Assembly (NCBI RefSeq): GCF_001898115.1
Contig: NZ_MKSQ01000010.1
Coordinates: forward strand, 1 to 64,000
Source of the DNA: Allobosea sp. 67-29
Lineage (GTDB): Bacteria; Pseudomonadota; Alphaproteobacteria; Rhizobiales; Beijerinckiaceae
Reading direction: 5' to 3'
Length of the DNA: 64,000 nucleotides
Position numbers and translations under genes: made by a program. This document shows positions 10,019-18,240 of this stretch, in pieces (positions within the stretch are counted from its first letter, which is position 1; every line of letters begins with the position of its first letter). A model generated the notes under the pieces. It saw only the letters and a program-made list of their open reading frames with translations. It was not told where the DNA came from and did not search any database.

Positions 10019-10383
10019 TCAGTCGGCGCGAAGCTGGTAGACGGCGTTGCCGCTGAGGACGGACGAGTTCCGGTTCATGGGGTTGTCCCGCTGGAACATG
10101 ATGTTCAGATTTTCCAGGGTGCAGGCCGTGCCGGAAAAACTTGCGGTGAGCACCGTGCACTCCCGCGCCGCCTGGCCGTAGAGAGCCTTCCTCGCCTTTT
10201 CGGCCGCTGCGGCGTCGGCCGCCTCGCCCTCGATCTCGATGCGGAAGTTCACGTTGATTCGTGTCGGCTGTCCGCGTCCGATGGACGAGGCTGCGCCGGA
10301 TTCGTCGTCTGAGCCCAGGCGGCGCCGCCCTGGAGGAGGCAGCAGGCTGCTGCGAGGAGCGAAAGAACCCGTCCGGATGTCAT
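10019..10383 (-). pseudogene. Secreted protein gene with an apparent frameshift
   Basis: ATG 10383, behind GAGGAAAG, encodes a textbook signal peptide, MTSGRVLSLLAAACCLLQGG then AAWAQ, with cleavage after AWA. That frame stops about 45 codons in, near 10249. The mature protein continues in the frame one base earlier, from about RINVNFRIEIEGEAADAAAA to QLRAD at 10019, with two cysteines that may form a disulfide (ECTVLTASFSGTAC). A single missing base around 10250-10290 would join the two. Either the gene is inactivated, the assembly has an error, or ribosomes shift. I do not recognise the mature domain. Confidence 0.65.
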
Positions 10384-10535
10384 GATGCTTTCCTCTTAGT
10401 CGGACCTCCTCTAGCAAGGCAGCGCGAAAAGCTCATGACTTCTGGGCATTATGGTTTATGTCGACGCGCTTGCCTCCGGCGGCGATCGCCAATGTCTTTC
10501 GGCTGTCGGAGCAAGACAGCCAACGGGAACCGCCG

Positions 10536-11840
10536 ATGACGAACGACGAGAAGCGCCTTGCGGCCCTGCGCCGGCTTCTGGCGGAGGCGCATGAGAGGCT
10601 CGCCCTGAAGCTCGGCTTCCGGCTCTGGGACGGCAGCATGGTTCCGGCGGGCTGGCCGCAGGACGGGCTCGCCATCGCCATCGCCGATGCCGGCGTTCTG
10701 GCGGCGCTGCTGCGCAAGCCGAAGCTCGATACGCTGCTCCACCTGCACATCGCCGATCGCATCGCGATCATCAACGGCTCGATCTTCGATCTCGCGGCGG
10801 CGCGGCCCGAAGGCAAGGTCGGCAAGCTTGCGCGCACCATCCCCAAGAGCGCGGTCTTCGACGTGGTGCGCCGCTTCCTCTTCGCGCCCGGCAAGGCGCC
10901 GGACGCGGTCAGTCACCGGCGTGGCGACGAGATCGCGCGCGACGGCGACCCTGCCACCAACAAGGCGAACGTCGCCTATCACTACGACGTCTCCAACGAT
11001 TTCTACCGGCTCTTCCTTGACGAGGAGATGGTCTACACCTGCGCCTATTTCACCGAGGATCACGGCGATATCGGCCGGGCCCAGCAGGACAAGCTGGACA
11101 TGATCTGCAGGAAGCTGCGCCTGAAACCCGGCGACCGCTTCCTCGACATCGGCTGCGGCTGGGGCGCGCTGGTCTGCCATGCCGCCCGCTACTATGGCGT
11201 CGAGGCCCATGGCGTGACGCTGGCGGAAGAGCAGCTCAAATACGCGCAGGAGAAGGTCGAGCGCTGGGGGCTGCAGGACAGGGTCACGCTGCATTTGCGG
11301 GACTACACGCAGATGGAGGGCGAGTTCGACAAGATCTCGTCGATCGGCATGTTCGAGCAGGTCGGCATCCGCAACTATCCGAGCTACTTCACCACGGTGA
11401 ACCGGCTGCTCAGGCCGCGCGGCCTGTATCTGCACCACACCATCTCGCGCCGCGCCAAGAAGACCGAGAAGGCCTTCAACAAGATGCCGGCGGAGTACCG
11501 GGCGCTGGTGCGCTACATCTTCCCCGGCGGCGAGCTCGACCATCTCGGCATGTCGATCGCCAATCTCGAGCGCTATGGCTTCGAGGTGCACGACGTCGAG
11601 GGTTGGCGCGAGCACTATCAGCGCACGACGCGGCTGTGGTGGGAGCGGCTCAACGCCAACAGGGACAAGGCGGAAGCCAAGATCGGCGCGGAGCGTACCC
11701 GGATGTGGCTGCTCTATCTGGCCGGCTGCTCGCTCGCCTTCGAGCGCGGCGGCGCGCTGATCAACCAGACGCTGGTCTCGAAACGGCGCAAAGGGCCGTC
11801 CGGCCTGCCGCTGACGCGGGCAGACCTCTATCGCGATTGA
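10536..11840 (+). CDS. cfa: Cyclopropane-fatty-acyl-phospholipid synthase family methyltransferase
   Basis: A 434-residue AdoMet-dependent enzyme of the Cfa/mycolic-acid-synthase family, which adds a methylene bridge to unsaturated phospholipid acyl chains at the membrane. The N-terminal lipid-binding region is followed by AYHYDVSNDFYRLFLDEEMVY-type sequence and AdoMet motif I FLDIGCGWGAL. SIGMFEQVG, which carries the family's conserved glutamate, comes next, and LWWERLNANR lies near the C terminus. I prefer ATG 10536 (MTNDEKRLAALRRLL). An upstream in-frame ATG at 10458 would add 26 poorly conserved-looking residues. Confidence 0.92.
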   Translation: MTNDEKRLAALRRLLAEAHERLALKLGFRLWDGSMVPAGWPQDGLAIAIADAGVLAALLRKPKLDTLLHLHIADRIAIINGSIFDLAAARPEGKVGKLARTIPKSAVFDVVRRFLFAPGKAPDAVSHRRGDEIARDGDPATNKANVAYHYDVSNDFYRLFLDEEMVYTCAYFTEDHGDIGRAQQDKLDMICRKLRLKPGDRFLDIGCGWGALVCHAARYYGVEAHGVTLAEEQLKYAQEKVERWGLQDRVTLHLRDYTQMEGEFDKISSIGMFEQVGIRNYPSYFTTVNRLLRPRGLYLHHTISRRAKKTEKAFNKMPAEYRALVRYIFPGGELDHLGMSIANLERYGFEVHDVEGWREHYQRTTRLWWERLNANRDKAEAKIGAERTRMWLLYLAGCSLAFERGGALINQTLVSKRRKGPSGLPLTRADLYRD

Positions 11841-11910
11841 AACATTCGGCAAACCGCCGTTCGGACCGTCTCGCCCCTGAGGGCGGGCCCGGCGGGAAGA
11901 GGGGCCGGCC

Positions 11911-12228
11911 CTACTTCTTGACGAAGAGGTCGAGCTTTCCGTGATGCTCGGCCAGCAGGTAGTAGAAGGTCAGGCGGGATTTGGTCCGGTCGTCCTTCAT
12001 CTGCTCGCAGACCGTCTTGATCGAGCCGTCGAGATCGCCGGACTTCAGGCCGAGCTTCTTCTTCAGGAAATTCTCGCGGACGCGATCGAGCTCGGCCGGG
12101 TCGGAGCAGGCGACATAGCGCGTGTCGGGCTTGCTCATCACGAGCGCGTAGGACTTCGACATGCCGGCGAAGGCGGCTTCGTTGAGCGGCTTCTTGGCAA
12201 ACTTCTTCACGTCGGCAAGGTGATCCAT
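11911..12228 (-). CDS. DUF2853 family protein
   Basis: A 105-residue, Lys-rich, all-helical small protein matching DUF2853: MDHLADVKKFAKKPLNEAAF at the start, then the conserved YVACSDPAELDRVRENFLKKKLGL, and a C terminus ending TFYYLLAEHHGKLDLFVKK. Structures of the family are known but no function is assigned. ATG 12228 is chosen because the family begins at MDxLADVKK. It is convergent with cfa and divergent from the dehydrogenase. Confidence 0.88.
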   Translation of the reverse strand: MDHLADVKKFAKKPLNEAAFAGMSKSYALVMSKPDTRYVACSDPAELDRVRENFLKKKLGLKSGDLDGSIKTVCEQMKDDRTKSRLTFYYLLAEHHGKLDLFVKK

Positions 12229-12458
12229 TGGGCTAGCCCCCTTTTCCGGCCCGGCTTCAGCGCGGGCGAGCTTCGTGTCGCGCGACGAAGCTAACGCGGT
12301 TTTTTTCGACAAGCGAGCGAAATGGCGCCGGCGGACTTTGGCCTTTTGGCCAGTTTCCTCCGGGGAAGCCCTGCATCCTGCATATGGCGGGGCTGCGGCG
12401 GACGGGCTTGAGCCGGGGCCGCGGCGATGCTGCGATGCAAAACCGATTGGAGCCCGCT

Positions 12459-13406
12459 ATGAAACCCACCGTCCTGATGGTGCCGAAGATGCCTGCCGCG
12501 CTCGTCACCCGCCTGCGCGAAAGCTATGAGGTGCTGGGGCCGATGGATTATTCGACGCCGGACGCGCTTCCGGCGGGCGCCGCGGAAGCCGAGGCGCTTC
12601 TGACCATGGGCAGTCTCCGCACCGATGCCGCGCTCATCGACGCCTTGCCGAGGCTCAGGTTGATCTGCTGCTACGGCACGGGTGTCGAGGGCGTCGACGG
12701 CGGCCATGCCAGGGCGCGCGGCATCGCTCTCGGGAACGCCGGGGAGGCGAATGCGGCCAGCGTGGCCGAGTTCGCCATGGGGCTCCTGCTCGCCACCGCC
12801 CGGCAGATCCCCCAGGCCGACCGCTTCGTCCGGGCCGGCCGCTGGAAGGGCAATTCCGTCGAGCGGATGCCGGCGGTGCCGGGGCTGGCCGGGCGCAAGC
12901 TCGGGATCTACGGGCTGGGGGCCATCGGCAGCCGCATCGCGCGCCGGGCGGAGGCCTTCGAGATGGAGATCGGCTACCACAACCGCAGCCGGCGGGCCGA
13001 TGCGCCCTACCTCTATCACGACAGCCTGGTCGGCCTGGCCGAATGGGCCGATGTCCTCATCGTCTCCGCCCGTGCCAGCGCCGAGAACCGCCATGCCGTC
13101 GATGCCGCCGTGCTGAAGGCACTCGGCCCCGGCGGGCATCTGGTCAACATCTCGCGGGGCATCGCGGTCGACGAGGATGCGCTGTGCGCGGCGCTCGAGA
13201 CCGGTGCGATCGCGGGGGCCGCCCTCGATGTCTACGAGAACGAGCCGCATGTCTCCGACCGGCTCAGGGCGCTCGACAACGTCGTGCTGGCACCGCATAT
13301 CGCTGCCGCCACCGAGCTGGCGCAGGCGGCGCAGCAGGACACCATGCTGGGCAATCTGGAGGCCTTCTTCGCGGGCAGGCCGCTATTGTCCGCCGTGGCG
13401 CTCTGA
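12459..13406 (+). CDS. 2-hydroxyacid dehydrogenase (glyoxylate/hydroxypyruvate reductase type)
   Basis: A 315-residue NAD(P)-dependent D-isomer-specific 2-hydroxyacid dehydrogenase. The cofactor motif is GLGAIGSRIA, with the second strand ending in YHNRS; the Arg-Ser after it suggests NADPH preference. Catalytic residues are the Arg in VSARAS, the Glu in DVYENEP and the His in APHIAAAT. The domain order and NISRG motif are those of GhrB/hydroxypyruvate reductases. ATG 12459 has GGAG 8 bases upstream. The substrate is probably glyoxylate or hydroxypyruvate, by family only. Its stop abuts the stop of the convergent L,D-transpeptidase. Confidence 0.9.
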   Translation: MKPTVLMVPKMPAALVTRLRESYEVLGPMDYSTPDALPAGAAEAEALLTMGSLRTDAALIDALPRLRLICCYGTGVEGVDGGHARARGIALGNAGEANAASVAEFAMGLLLATARQIPQADRFVRAGRWKGNSVERMPAVPGLAGRKLGIYGLGAIGSRIARRAEAFEMEIGYHNRSRRADAPYLYHDSLVGLAEWADVLIVSARASAENRHAVDAAVLKALGPGGHLVNISRGIAVDEDALCAALETGAIAGAALDVYENEPHVSDRLRALDNVVLAPHIAAATELAQAAQQDTMLGNLEAFFAGRPLLSAVAL

Positions 13407-13931
13407 TCAGGGCAGAACGACGACCGGCGTCCCCATCTGCACGCGCGCATACAGGTCGATCACGTCGCCGTTGTGCATGCGGAAGCAGCCATAGGAGGCG
13501 GCGGTGCCGACCGTCTTCGGCATGTTGGTGCCGTGGATCGCGTACTCTCCGCCGGGGCCGAGGCCGATGACGCGCGCGCCCATCGGGTTGCGCGGCGAGC
13601 CTCCGGGGATGACGTCCGGCAGGCGGGGGTTGTCGCGCTTGACCTCGGCCGGCGGGCTCCAGGCCGGATCGACCTGCATCTCCTCGACATATTTGACGCC
13701 GCGCCACTGCTTGCCGGCCTTGCCCACCGCGATGGTGTAGCGGATCGCCTCGCCGGGTGCGACGACGTAGTAGAGCCTGCGCTCGCCGGTGCGGATCACG
13801 ATGGTGCCGGGTCGATAGCGGGCATCGGGCATCCCGACGACGTCGCGCGCGGCGGCCGGCCGGCCCAGGAAGGCGAGGGCCAGCGTCAGCCCGGCGAGGG
13901 CGAGGCCCCTGGCCGCAAACCGTCTCGGCAT
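13407..13931 (-). CDS. L,D-transpeptidase (YkuD domain)
   Basis: A 174-residue exported enzyme. Residues 1-28 form a signal peptide ending GRPAAA. The YkuD catalytic domain carries HGTNMPKTVG and the active-site Cys in SYGCFRMHNGDVIDLY. Such enzymes make 3-3 peptidoglycan cross-links or attach proteins to the wall. The phrase KDNPRLPD-like VKRDNPRLPDVIPGGSPRNP is typical of alphaproteobacterial members. No lipobox or LysM domain is present. Confidence 0.93.
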   Translation of the reverse strand: MPRRFAARGLALAGLTLALAFLGRPAAARDVVGMPDARYRPGTIVIRTGERRLYYVVAPGEAIRYTIAVGKAGKQWRGVKYVEEMQVDPAWSPPAEVKRDNPRLPDVIPGGSPRNPMGARVIGLGPGGEYAIHGTNMPKTVGTAASYGCFRMHNGDVIDLYARVQMGTPVVVLP

Positions 13932-14064
13932 GGCGATTCTCCCGTTGACAGGGGGAGAGCGATTGCGCCGCAGCCGTGAATCGGCGGTTGAGCGATATGG
14001 TGAAGGCGGGGACTCGGCCGATTCACCATGAATCCCCGATGAATCGCCGGGCGGTCCCGCGAGC

Positions 14065-14889
14065 TCAGGCGGAGGGCGCGCGGCGGTGCTGCTGGGGCAG
14101 CAGGAAGGGCAGGCCGGGCGCCGGAGCGCGGCTGAGGGACAGGCCGACGCGGAAGACCTGCTGCAGGAGGGCGTCGTCGAGGGTCTCCGCCGGCGGGCCC
14201 TGCGCGATGATGCGGCCGCGATCCATCACCACGAGATGGTCGGCATAGGTCACGGCGAGGTTGAGATCGTGCAGCACGATCAGCACCGCGACGCCTCGCC
14301 CCGCGATGCTGCGGGCCATGTCGAGCAGCGCGAGCTGATGGCAGAGGTCGAGGCTCGCGATCGGCTCGTCGAGGAACAGGACTTGCCGCTCTGCGACGCT
14401 GCGCCCGGCTTCGAGCTGACAGAGCACGCGGGCGAACTGGACGCGCTGCTGTTCGCCGCCGGAGAGCGTCTGGTAGCGCCGGCCGGCGAGATCGAGCACC
14501 CCGGCTGCGGCGAGGGCCTCCGCCACGATGGCCTCGCGCCGTTGGCGCGTCAGCGCGCGGCCGATGCCGTCGACGCCGAGCCGCGCCACCTCGTAGACGC
14601 TGAAGGGAAAGGCGAGCCGGCTGTGCTGGGCCATCACGGCGCGCAGGCAGGCGAGCCGCCATGCCGGAACGGTGCCGAGCGCCTCGTCCGCGCAATGCAC
14701 GCTGCCGGCCGCCGGTGCGAGCTCCCCGGTCAGGAGCTTCAGCAACGTCGATTTTCCCGCTCCGTTGGGGCCGATCAGAATGGTGGTCGCGCCCGGCTCG
14801 AGATCGAGCGAGGCGTCCGACACCAGCATGCGTCCCCCGGCTGCAAAGCAGAGCTGCCGCCCGGAGAGGAGCGGTGCCGCCTCAGACAT
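14065..14889 (-). CDS. hmuV: Heme ABC transporter ATP-binding protein HmuV
   Basis: A 274-residue ATPase of the iron/heme importer class. Walker A is GPNGAGKSTLL, the signature is LSGGEQQRVQFARVL, and Walker B is VLFLDEPIASLD, followed by the H-loop in VLHDLN. It overlaps hmuU by 8 bases and is last in the minus-strand hmuTUV operon. It energises heme transport from the periplasm to the cytosol. Confidence 0.93.
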   Translation of the reverse strand: MSEAAPLLSGRQLCFAAGGRMLVSDASLDLEPGATTILIGPNGAGKSTLLKLLTGELAPAAGSVHCADEALGTVPAWRLACLRAVMAQHSRLAFPFSVYEVARLGVDGIGRALTRQRREAIVAEALAAAGVLDLAGRRYQTLSGGEQQRVQFARVLCQLEAGRSVAERQVLFLDEPIASLDLCHQLALLDMARSIAGRGVAVLIVLHDLNLAVTYADHLVVMDRGRIIAQGPPAETLDDALLQQVFRVGLSLSRAPAPGLPFLLPQQHRRAPSA

Positions 14890-15988
14890 CGATCGACACC
14901 GAGCGGCGCAGCAGCAGCCAGAGGAAGAAGGGCGCGCCGATCGCAGCGGTGACGATCCCGATCGGCAGCTCCGCCGGGGCGACGATCAGGCGCGCCACGA
15001 TGTCGGCCGCCACGAGAAGGATGGCGCCGCCCAGAGCCGAGAGCGGGAGCAGCAGGCGGTGGTCGGGGCCCACCGAGAGGCGAATCAGGTGAGGCACGAC
15101 GATGCCGATGAAGCCGATCAGGCCGGCCGAGGCGACGCTGGCGCCGACGGCCAGCGCGACGAGCAGGATCGCGAGCGCCTTGATGCGCTGGACCGGGATG
15201 CCGAGATGGTACGCCTCCGCCTCGCCCAGCATCAGCCCATTGAGGCCGCGGGCCAGCAGCGGCATCGCGAGCAGCAGCGGCAGGATGATCGGCGCCACCG
15301 CCGAAAGCTTCGACCAGCTGGCGCCGCCGAGGCTGCCGAGCGACCAGAAGGTCAGGTCGCGCAGCTGCCTGTCGTCCGACAGATAGGCGAGGAGGCCCGT
15401 CAGGGCTCCGGACAGCGCTCCCAGCGCCACGCCGGCGAGCAGCATGGTGGCGACCGAGGTCCGGCCCTCCCGGGTGGCGATGAGATAGAGCACCAGCGTC
15501 GAGACCAGGCCGCCGCAGAAGGCGCCGAAGGGCAGGGCGGCGAACGGAAGCTTCATCAGCGTGCCGGCCAGGAAGCGGTCGCCGAGGACGATGGTCGCGG
15601 CCGCGGCGAGCCCCGCCCCGGCCGAGACGCCCACGAGGCCGGGATCGGCCAGCGGATTTCGGAAGAGACCCTGCATCAAGGCGCCGGAGACCGCGAGGCC
15701 GGCACCGACCAGCAGGCCGAGCAGCACGCGCGGCAGCCGGATGTTGAGGACGACGAGTGCGTCCCGGCCCTCGAACACGGTGGCGTCGCCGGCGAGCCGC
15801 GCCCAAAGGATCGCCGTGACCCGCCCGGGCGAGATGGCGATGGCGCCCTGGCCGATGGCCACGACCGCGAGAAGCAGGCAGGCGATGGACAAGCCCGCCA
15901 GCGCGACAAGGCCGATGCGCCGGCGTCCGGCGACGAGACCGGAGAGCGGCGATGCGGCCATGGCGGGCATGCGGGCGGCCAGCGTCAC
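14882..15988 (-). CDS. hmuU: Heme ABC transporter permease HmuU
   Basis: A 368-residue inner-membrane permease of the FecCD/BtuC type, with about ten predicted helices. Family landmarks include NIRLPRVLLGLLVGAGLAVSG, QGLFRNPLADPGLVGVSAGA and FIGIVVPHLIRLSVGPDHR. GTG 15988 overlaps the hmuT stop (GTGA); ATG 15970 is an alternative. It forms the heme channel with HmuV and receives heme from HmuT. Confidence 0.93.
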   Translation of the reverse strand: MTLAARMPAMAASPLSGLVAGRRRIGLVALAGLSIACLLLAVVAIGQGAIAISPGRVTAILWARLAGDATVFEGRDALVVLNIRLPRVLLGLLVGAGLAVSGALMQGLFRNPLADPGLVGVSAGAGLAAAATIVLGDRFLAGTLMKLPFAALPFGAFCGGLVSTLVLYLIATREGRTSVATMLLAGVALGALSGALTGLLAYLSDDRQLRDLTFWSLGSLGGASWSKLSAVAPIILPLLLAMPLLARGLNGLMLGEAEAYHLGIPVQRIKALAILLVALAVGASVASAGLIGFIGIVVPHLIRLSVGPDHRLLLPLSALGGAILLVAADIVARLIVAPAELPIGIVTAAIGAPFFLWLLLRRSVSIDV

Positions 15989-16938
15989 GGTGCGCTCGCC
16001 GGCAGCGCCGGAATCGCGGCCTGCGGATAGATCGCGGCCATCAGATCGCGGGCCGCGAACGGCGTCCTCGGCCCGAACCCGAGCAGGTAGAGCCCATCCA
16101 TGTGCACGAGCCGCTTCGTCGCCGCGGCGGGAGTCCGCGAAAACGCCGGCAGCGCGAAGAGTTCGTCGGGGGTCGTGTTGTGGGCGCTGCTGTTACGCAT
16201 CATCAGCACCATGTCCGGCGCCGCGGCGAGGATGGCCTCGTCGGTCATCGGCTTGTAGCCTTCGATGGCGCCGGCGACATTGATGCCGCCGGCGAGGCCG
16301 ATGATGGCGTCGGCCGAGCTGTTGCGGCCTCCGACGAGGGCGCGTCCATTCTGCAGCGAAAGCACGAACAGCACGCGCTTCTGCGGCGGGAGCCCGGCGC
16401 GCAGCGCGGCCAGCTCCCGGAAACGGGCGGTGGTCTGCGCCGCCAGCCGCGCCGCCGGTTCGGTCGCGCCGACCGCCGCGCCGATGGCCACGATCTTGGC
16501 GGCGACGCCTTCGGGCGTCATGCCGTCGGCGATGCGCGCGATCGCCACGCCGGATTCGGCCAGCAGCGCGACGGCGTCGGGCGGGCCAGCCCCGTCGATC
16601 AGCATGATCAGCGAGGGATTCAGCGAGAGCACGCCTTCGGCCGAGAGCGCCCGAACGTAGCCGATATTCGGCTTGTCCTGGAGCGCCTTGGGCGGAAACT
16701 GGCTGGTCGAATCGACGCCGGCGATGCGCTCCTGCAGCCCGAGGGCATAGAGCACCTCGGTGATGACGCCGCCGGCGACGACGATCCGGTCTCCGGCCTG
16801 GGCGAAAGCCGGCCCGCTCCAGTTCGCCGGACCACCAAAGGAGGCTCCGGCGAAAACCGCGAGGCCGGCGCCCAGAAGCGAGCGGCGGCTCGGCCGCAGC
16901 CGGTAGCGGGCGCGCTTCGAGAGCCGTTCTGGGAACAT
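15985..16938 (-). CDS. hmuT: Periplasmic heme-binding protein HmuT
   Basis: A 317-residue class III (BtuF-like) binding protein. The N terminus carries a Tat-like signal, PSRRSLLGAGLAVFAGA, ending GPAFA before QAGDRIVVAGG. The lobes follow as ITEVLYALGLQERIAGVDST and the later NVAGAIEGYKPM and LPAFSRTPAA. It is first in hmuTUV, divergent from the heme oxygenase/HutX pair, so both units share one 286-bp control region. Expression is probably iron-repressed, by analogy with other alphaproteobacteria. Confidence 0.92.
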   Translation of the reverse strand: MFPERLSKRARYRLRPSRRSLLGAGLAVFAGASFGGPANWSGPAFAQAGDRIVVAGGVITEVLYALGLQERIAGVDSTSQFPPKALQDKPNIGYVRALSAEGVLSLNPSLIMLIDGAGPPDAVALLAESGVAIARIADGMTPEGVAAKIVAIGAAVGATEPAARLAAQTTARFRELAALRAGLPPQKRVLFVLSLQNGRALVGGRNSSADAIIGLAGGINVAGAIEGYKPMTDEAILAAAPDMVLMMRNSSAHNTTPDELFALPAFSRTPAAATKRLVHMDGLYLLGFGPRTPFAARDLMAAIYPQAAIPALPASAP

Positions 16939-17224
16939 GGATGCACCTCTTCCTGCCCGAGCGGACCCTGCACCGACGCTTTCGATCGCCGGCGCAATTG
17001 GTTGAAAGCTTTTCAGTCAAGTAGAAGCCAGTTTTTATTTATTCAAAACAAGCATCTGACCGACCATTATTGACGCAGATATTTGGTTTTACTAGAAGCG
17101 GTCAAGGGGGCGGCGGCAGCCGGCTCCGGCCGTTGTCGCCGTTTCCTCCGCGAGCGGCGGCGAGTCGCTCTCTCACCCACCGTCATTCGGCCAGCGATGG
17201 CCTCTATCAGTGCAGGATTGCCCG
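16939..17224. promoter_or_regulatory. Divergent control region of the heme locus
   Basis: The 286 bases between hmuT and the heme oxygenase gene are the most AT-rich stretch of this locus (about 17000-17100). They contain an imperfect palindrome TTGAAAGCTTTTCAG at 17002-17016 and two copies of TAGAAGC (17022-17028 and 17093-17099). These could be iron-responsive operator elements of the Irr or RirA kind, but no full consensus is visible, so the assignment is tentative. Confidence 0.35.
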
Positions 17225-17572
17225 ATGTTCATCGCGATGAATCGCTTCAAGGTCGTCAGGGGCGAGGAGGCCGCCTTCGAGACGGTCTGGTCCTCACGCA
17301 AGAGCCGGCTCGACGAGATGCCCGGCTTCCTGTCCTTCCATCTGCTGAAGGGGCCGGAGAAGGAGGATCACACGCTTTATTCCTCGCACACGAGCTGGGC
17401 GTCGAAGGACGATTTCGTCGCATGGACGAAGTCGGAGCAGTTCCGCGAATCGCATCGCAATGCCGGCCAGCCGCGGCCGAAGCCGCTCTATCTCGGCCAT
17501 CCCGAGTTCGAAGGCTTCGAGACCGTGCTGAGCGAGGTCAATCCGCATCTGCCGCGCCAAGCGGCCGAGTGA
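17225..17572 (+). CDS. IsdG/HmuQ-type heme-degrading monooxygenase
   Basis: A 115-residue ferredoxin-like ABM-domain protein. The residues that bind and oxidise heme in IsdG-family enzymes (Asn7, Trp66, His76 in Staphylococcus IsdG) appear here as Asn6 in MFIAMNRF, Trp67 in DDFVAW and His77 in FRESHR. It would open the porphyrin ring in the cytosol and release iron. ATG 17225 is chosen because it places Asn at position 6. It is divergent from hmuTUV and 12 bases upstream of the HutX-like gene. Confidence 0.88.
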   Translation: MFIAMNRFKVVRGEEAAFETVWSSRKSRLDEMPGFLSFHLLKGPEKEDHTLYSSHTSWASKDDFVAWTKSEQFRESHRNAGQPRPKPLYLGHPEFEGFETVLSEVNPHLPRQAAE

Positions 17573-17584
17573 AGAGGCGAGGCG

Positions 17585-18106
17585 ATGACGGTATCCGAGG
17601 CCGCGGGCCGCGATCCCATCGAACAGGCGCGTGCGCTGCTGGCGGCCAAGCCGGACGGCCTGATCGAGGCGGTGGCGCGCGAAGCGGGCGTGTCGACCCA
17701 GGCGGCGCTGGAGCTGCTGCCGCCGGAGCAGCGGCTGTTCGTGGCGCCAGAGCGCTTCGAGGATGTCTGGAAGGAGCTGGCCACCTGGGGCACCGTGCTC
17801 TTCCTGATGCACACGCCGGACATCGTGCTGGAGTGCGAGGGGGCGCTGCCCGTCGGCAGCTTCGGCCATGGCTACTACAACATCCATGGCGACAGCCCCA
17901 TCGGCGGGCACATCAAGGTGGCGAATTGCCGGGCGATCTACCTCGTCGACCGGACCACCGCCCAGGGCCGCCGGGCCTGCTCGGTGCAGTTCTTCAATGA
18001 GTCGGGGGAGGTCATGTTCAAGATCTTCGTGCGGCGAGATGACAGTCGCGCCCTGCTTCCGGATCAGCTAAAGCGGTTCGAGGCGCTGAAGACGCTCTTC
18101 GTCTGA
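17585..18106 (+). CDS. hutX: HutX/HuvX-family cytosolic heme carrier
   Basis: A 173-residue soluble protein of the HutX/HuvX heme utilisation family. Conserved segments are TWGTVLFLMHTPDIVLECEG, the GHGYYNIHGDSPIGGHIK region and FFNESGEVMFKIFVRRD. Members bind heme in the cytosol and pass it to degrading enzymes or store it. Its place right behind the heme oxygenase gene supports a hand-off role, which is inference. Confidence 0.88.
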   Translation: MTVSEAAGRDPIEQARALLAAKPDGLIEAVAREAGVSTQAALELLPPEQRLFVAPERFEDVWKELATWGTVLFLMHTPDIVLECEGALPVGSFGHGYYNIHGDSPIGGHIKVANCRAIYLVDRTTAQGRRACSVQFFNESGEVMFKIFVRRDDSRALLPDQLKRFEALKTLFV

Positions 18107-18240
18107 ATTGCGCCCGGCTCGGGTCATGCGTCCGGCCGCGCAGGCGAGGCGGGCCGGAGCGCCCCGGCAATGAAGGCAGTTTACAAATTGTTAACCATAC
18201 CGGCGCAGCGTTGCCGTCCGAAAGCCGTTTCCGCGTGACG

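Noticed and set aside
11841-11910. GC-rich palindrome between cfa and the DUF2853 gene as a terminator
   Set aside because: Only about five bases pair cleanly (GGGCC/GGCCC) and there is no T-tract on either strand.
13932-14064. Short repeats of GAATC-GCCG in the gap between the L,D-transpeptidase and hmuV
   Set aside because: The copies are short, irregular and within chance for this base composition; no operator or terminator could be supported.
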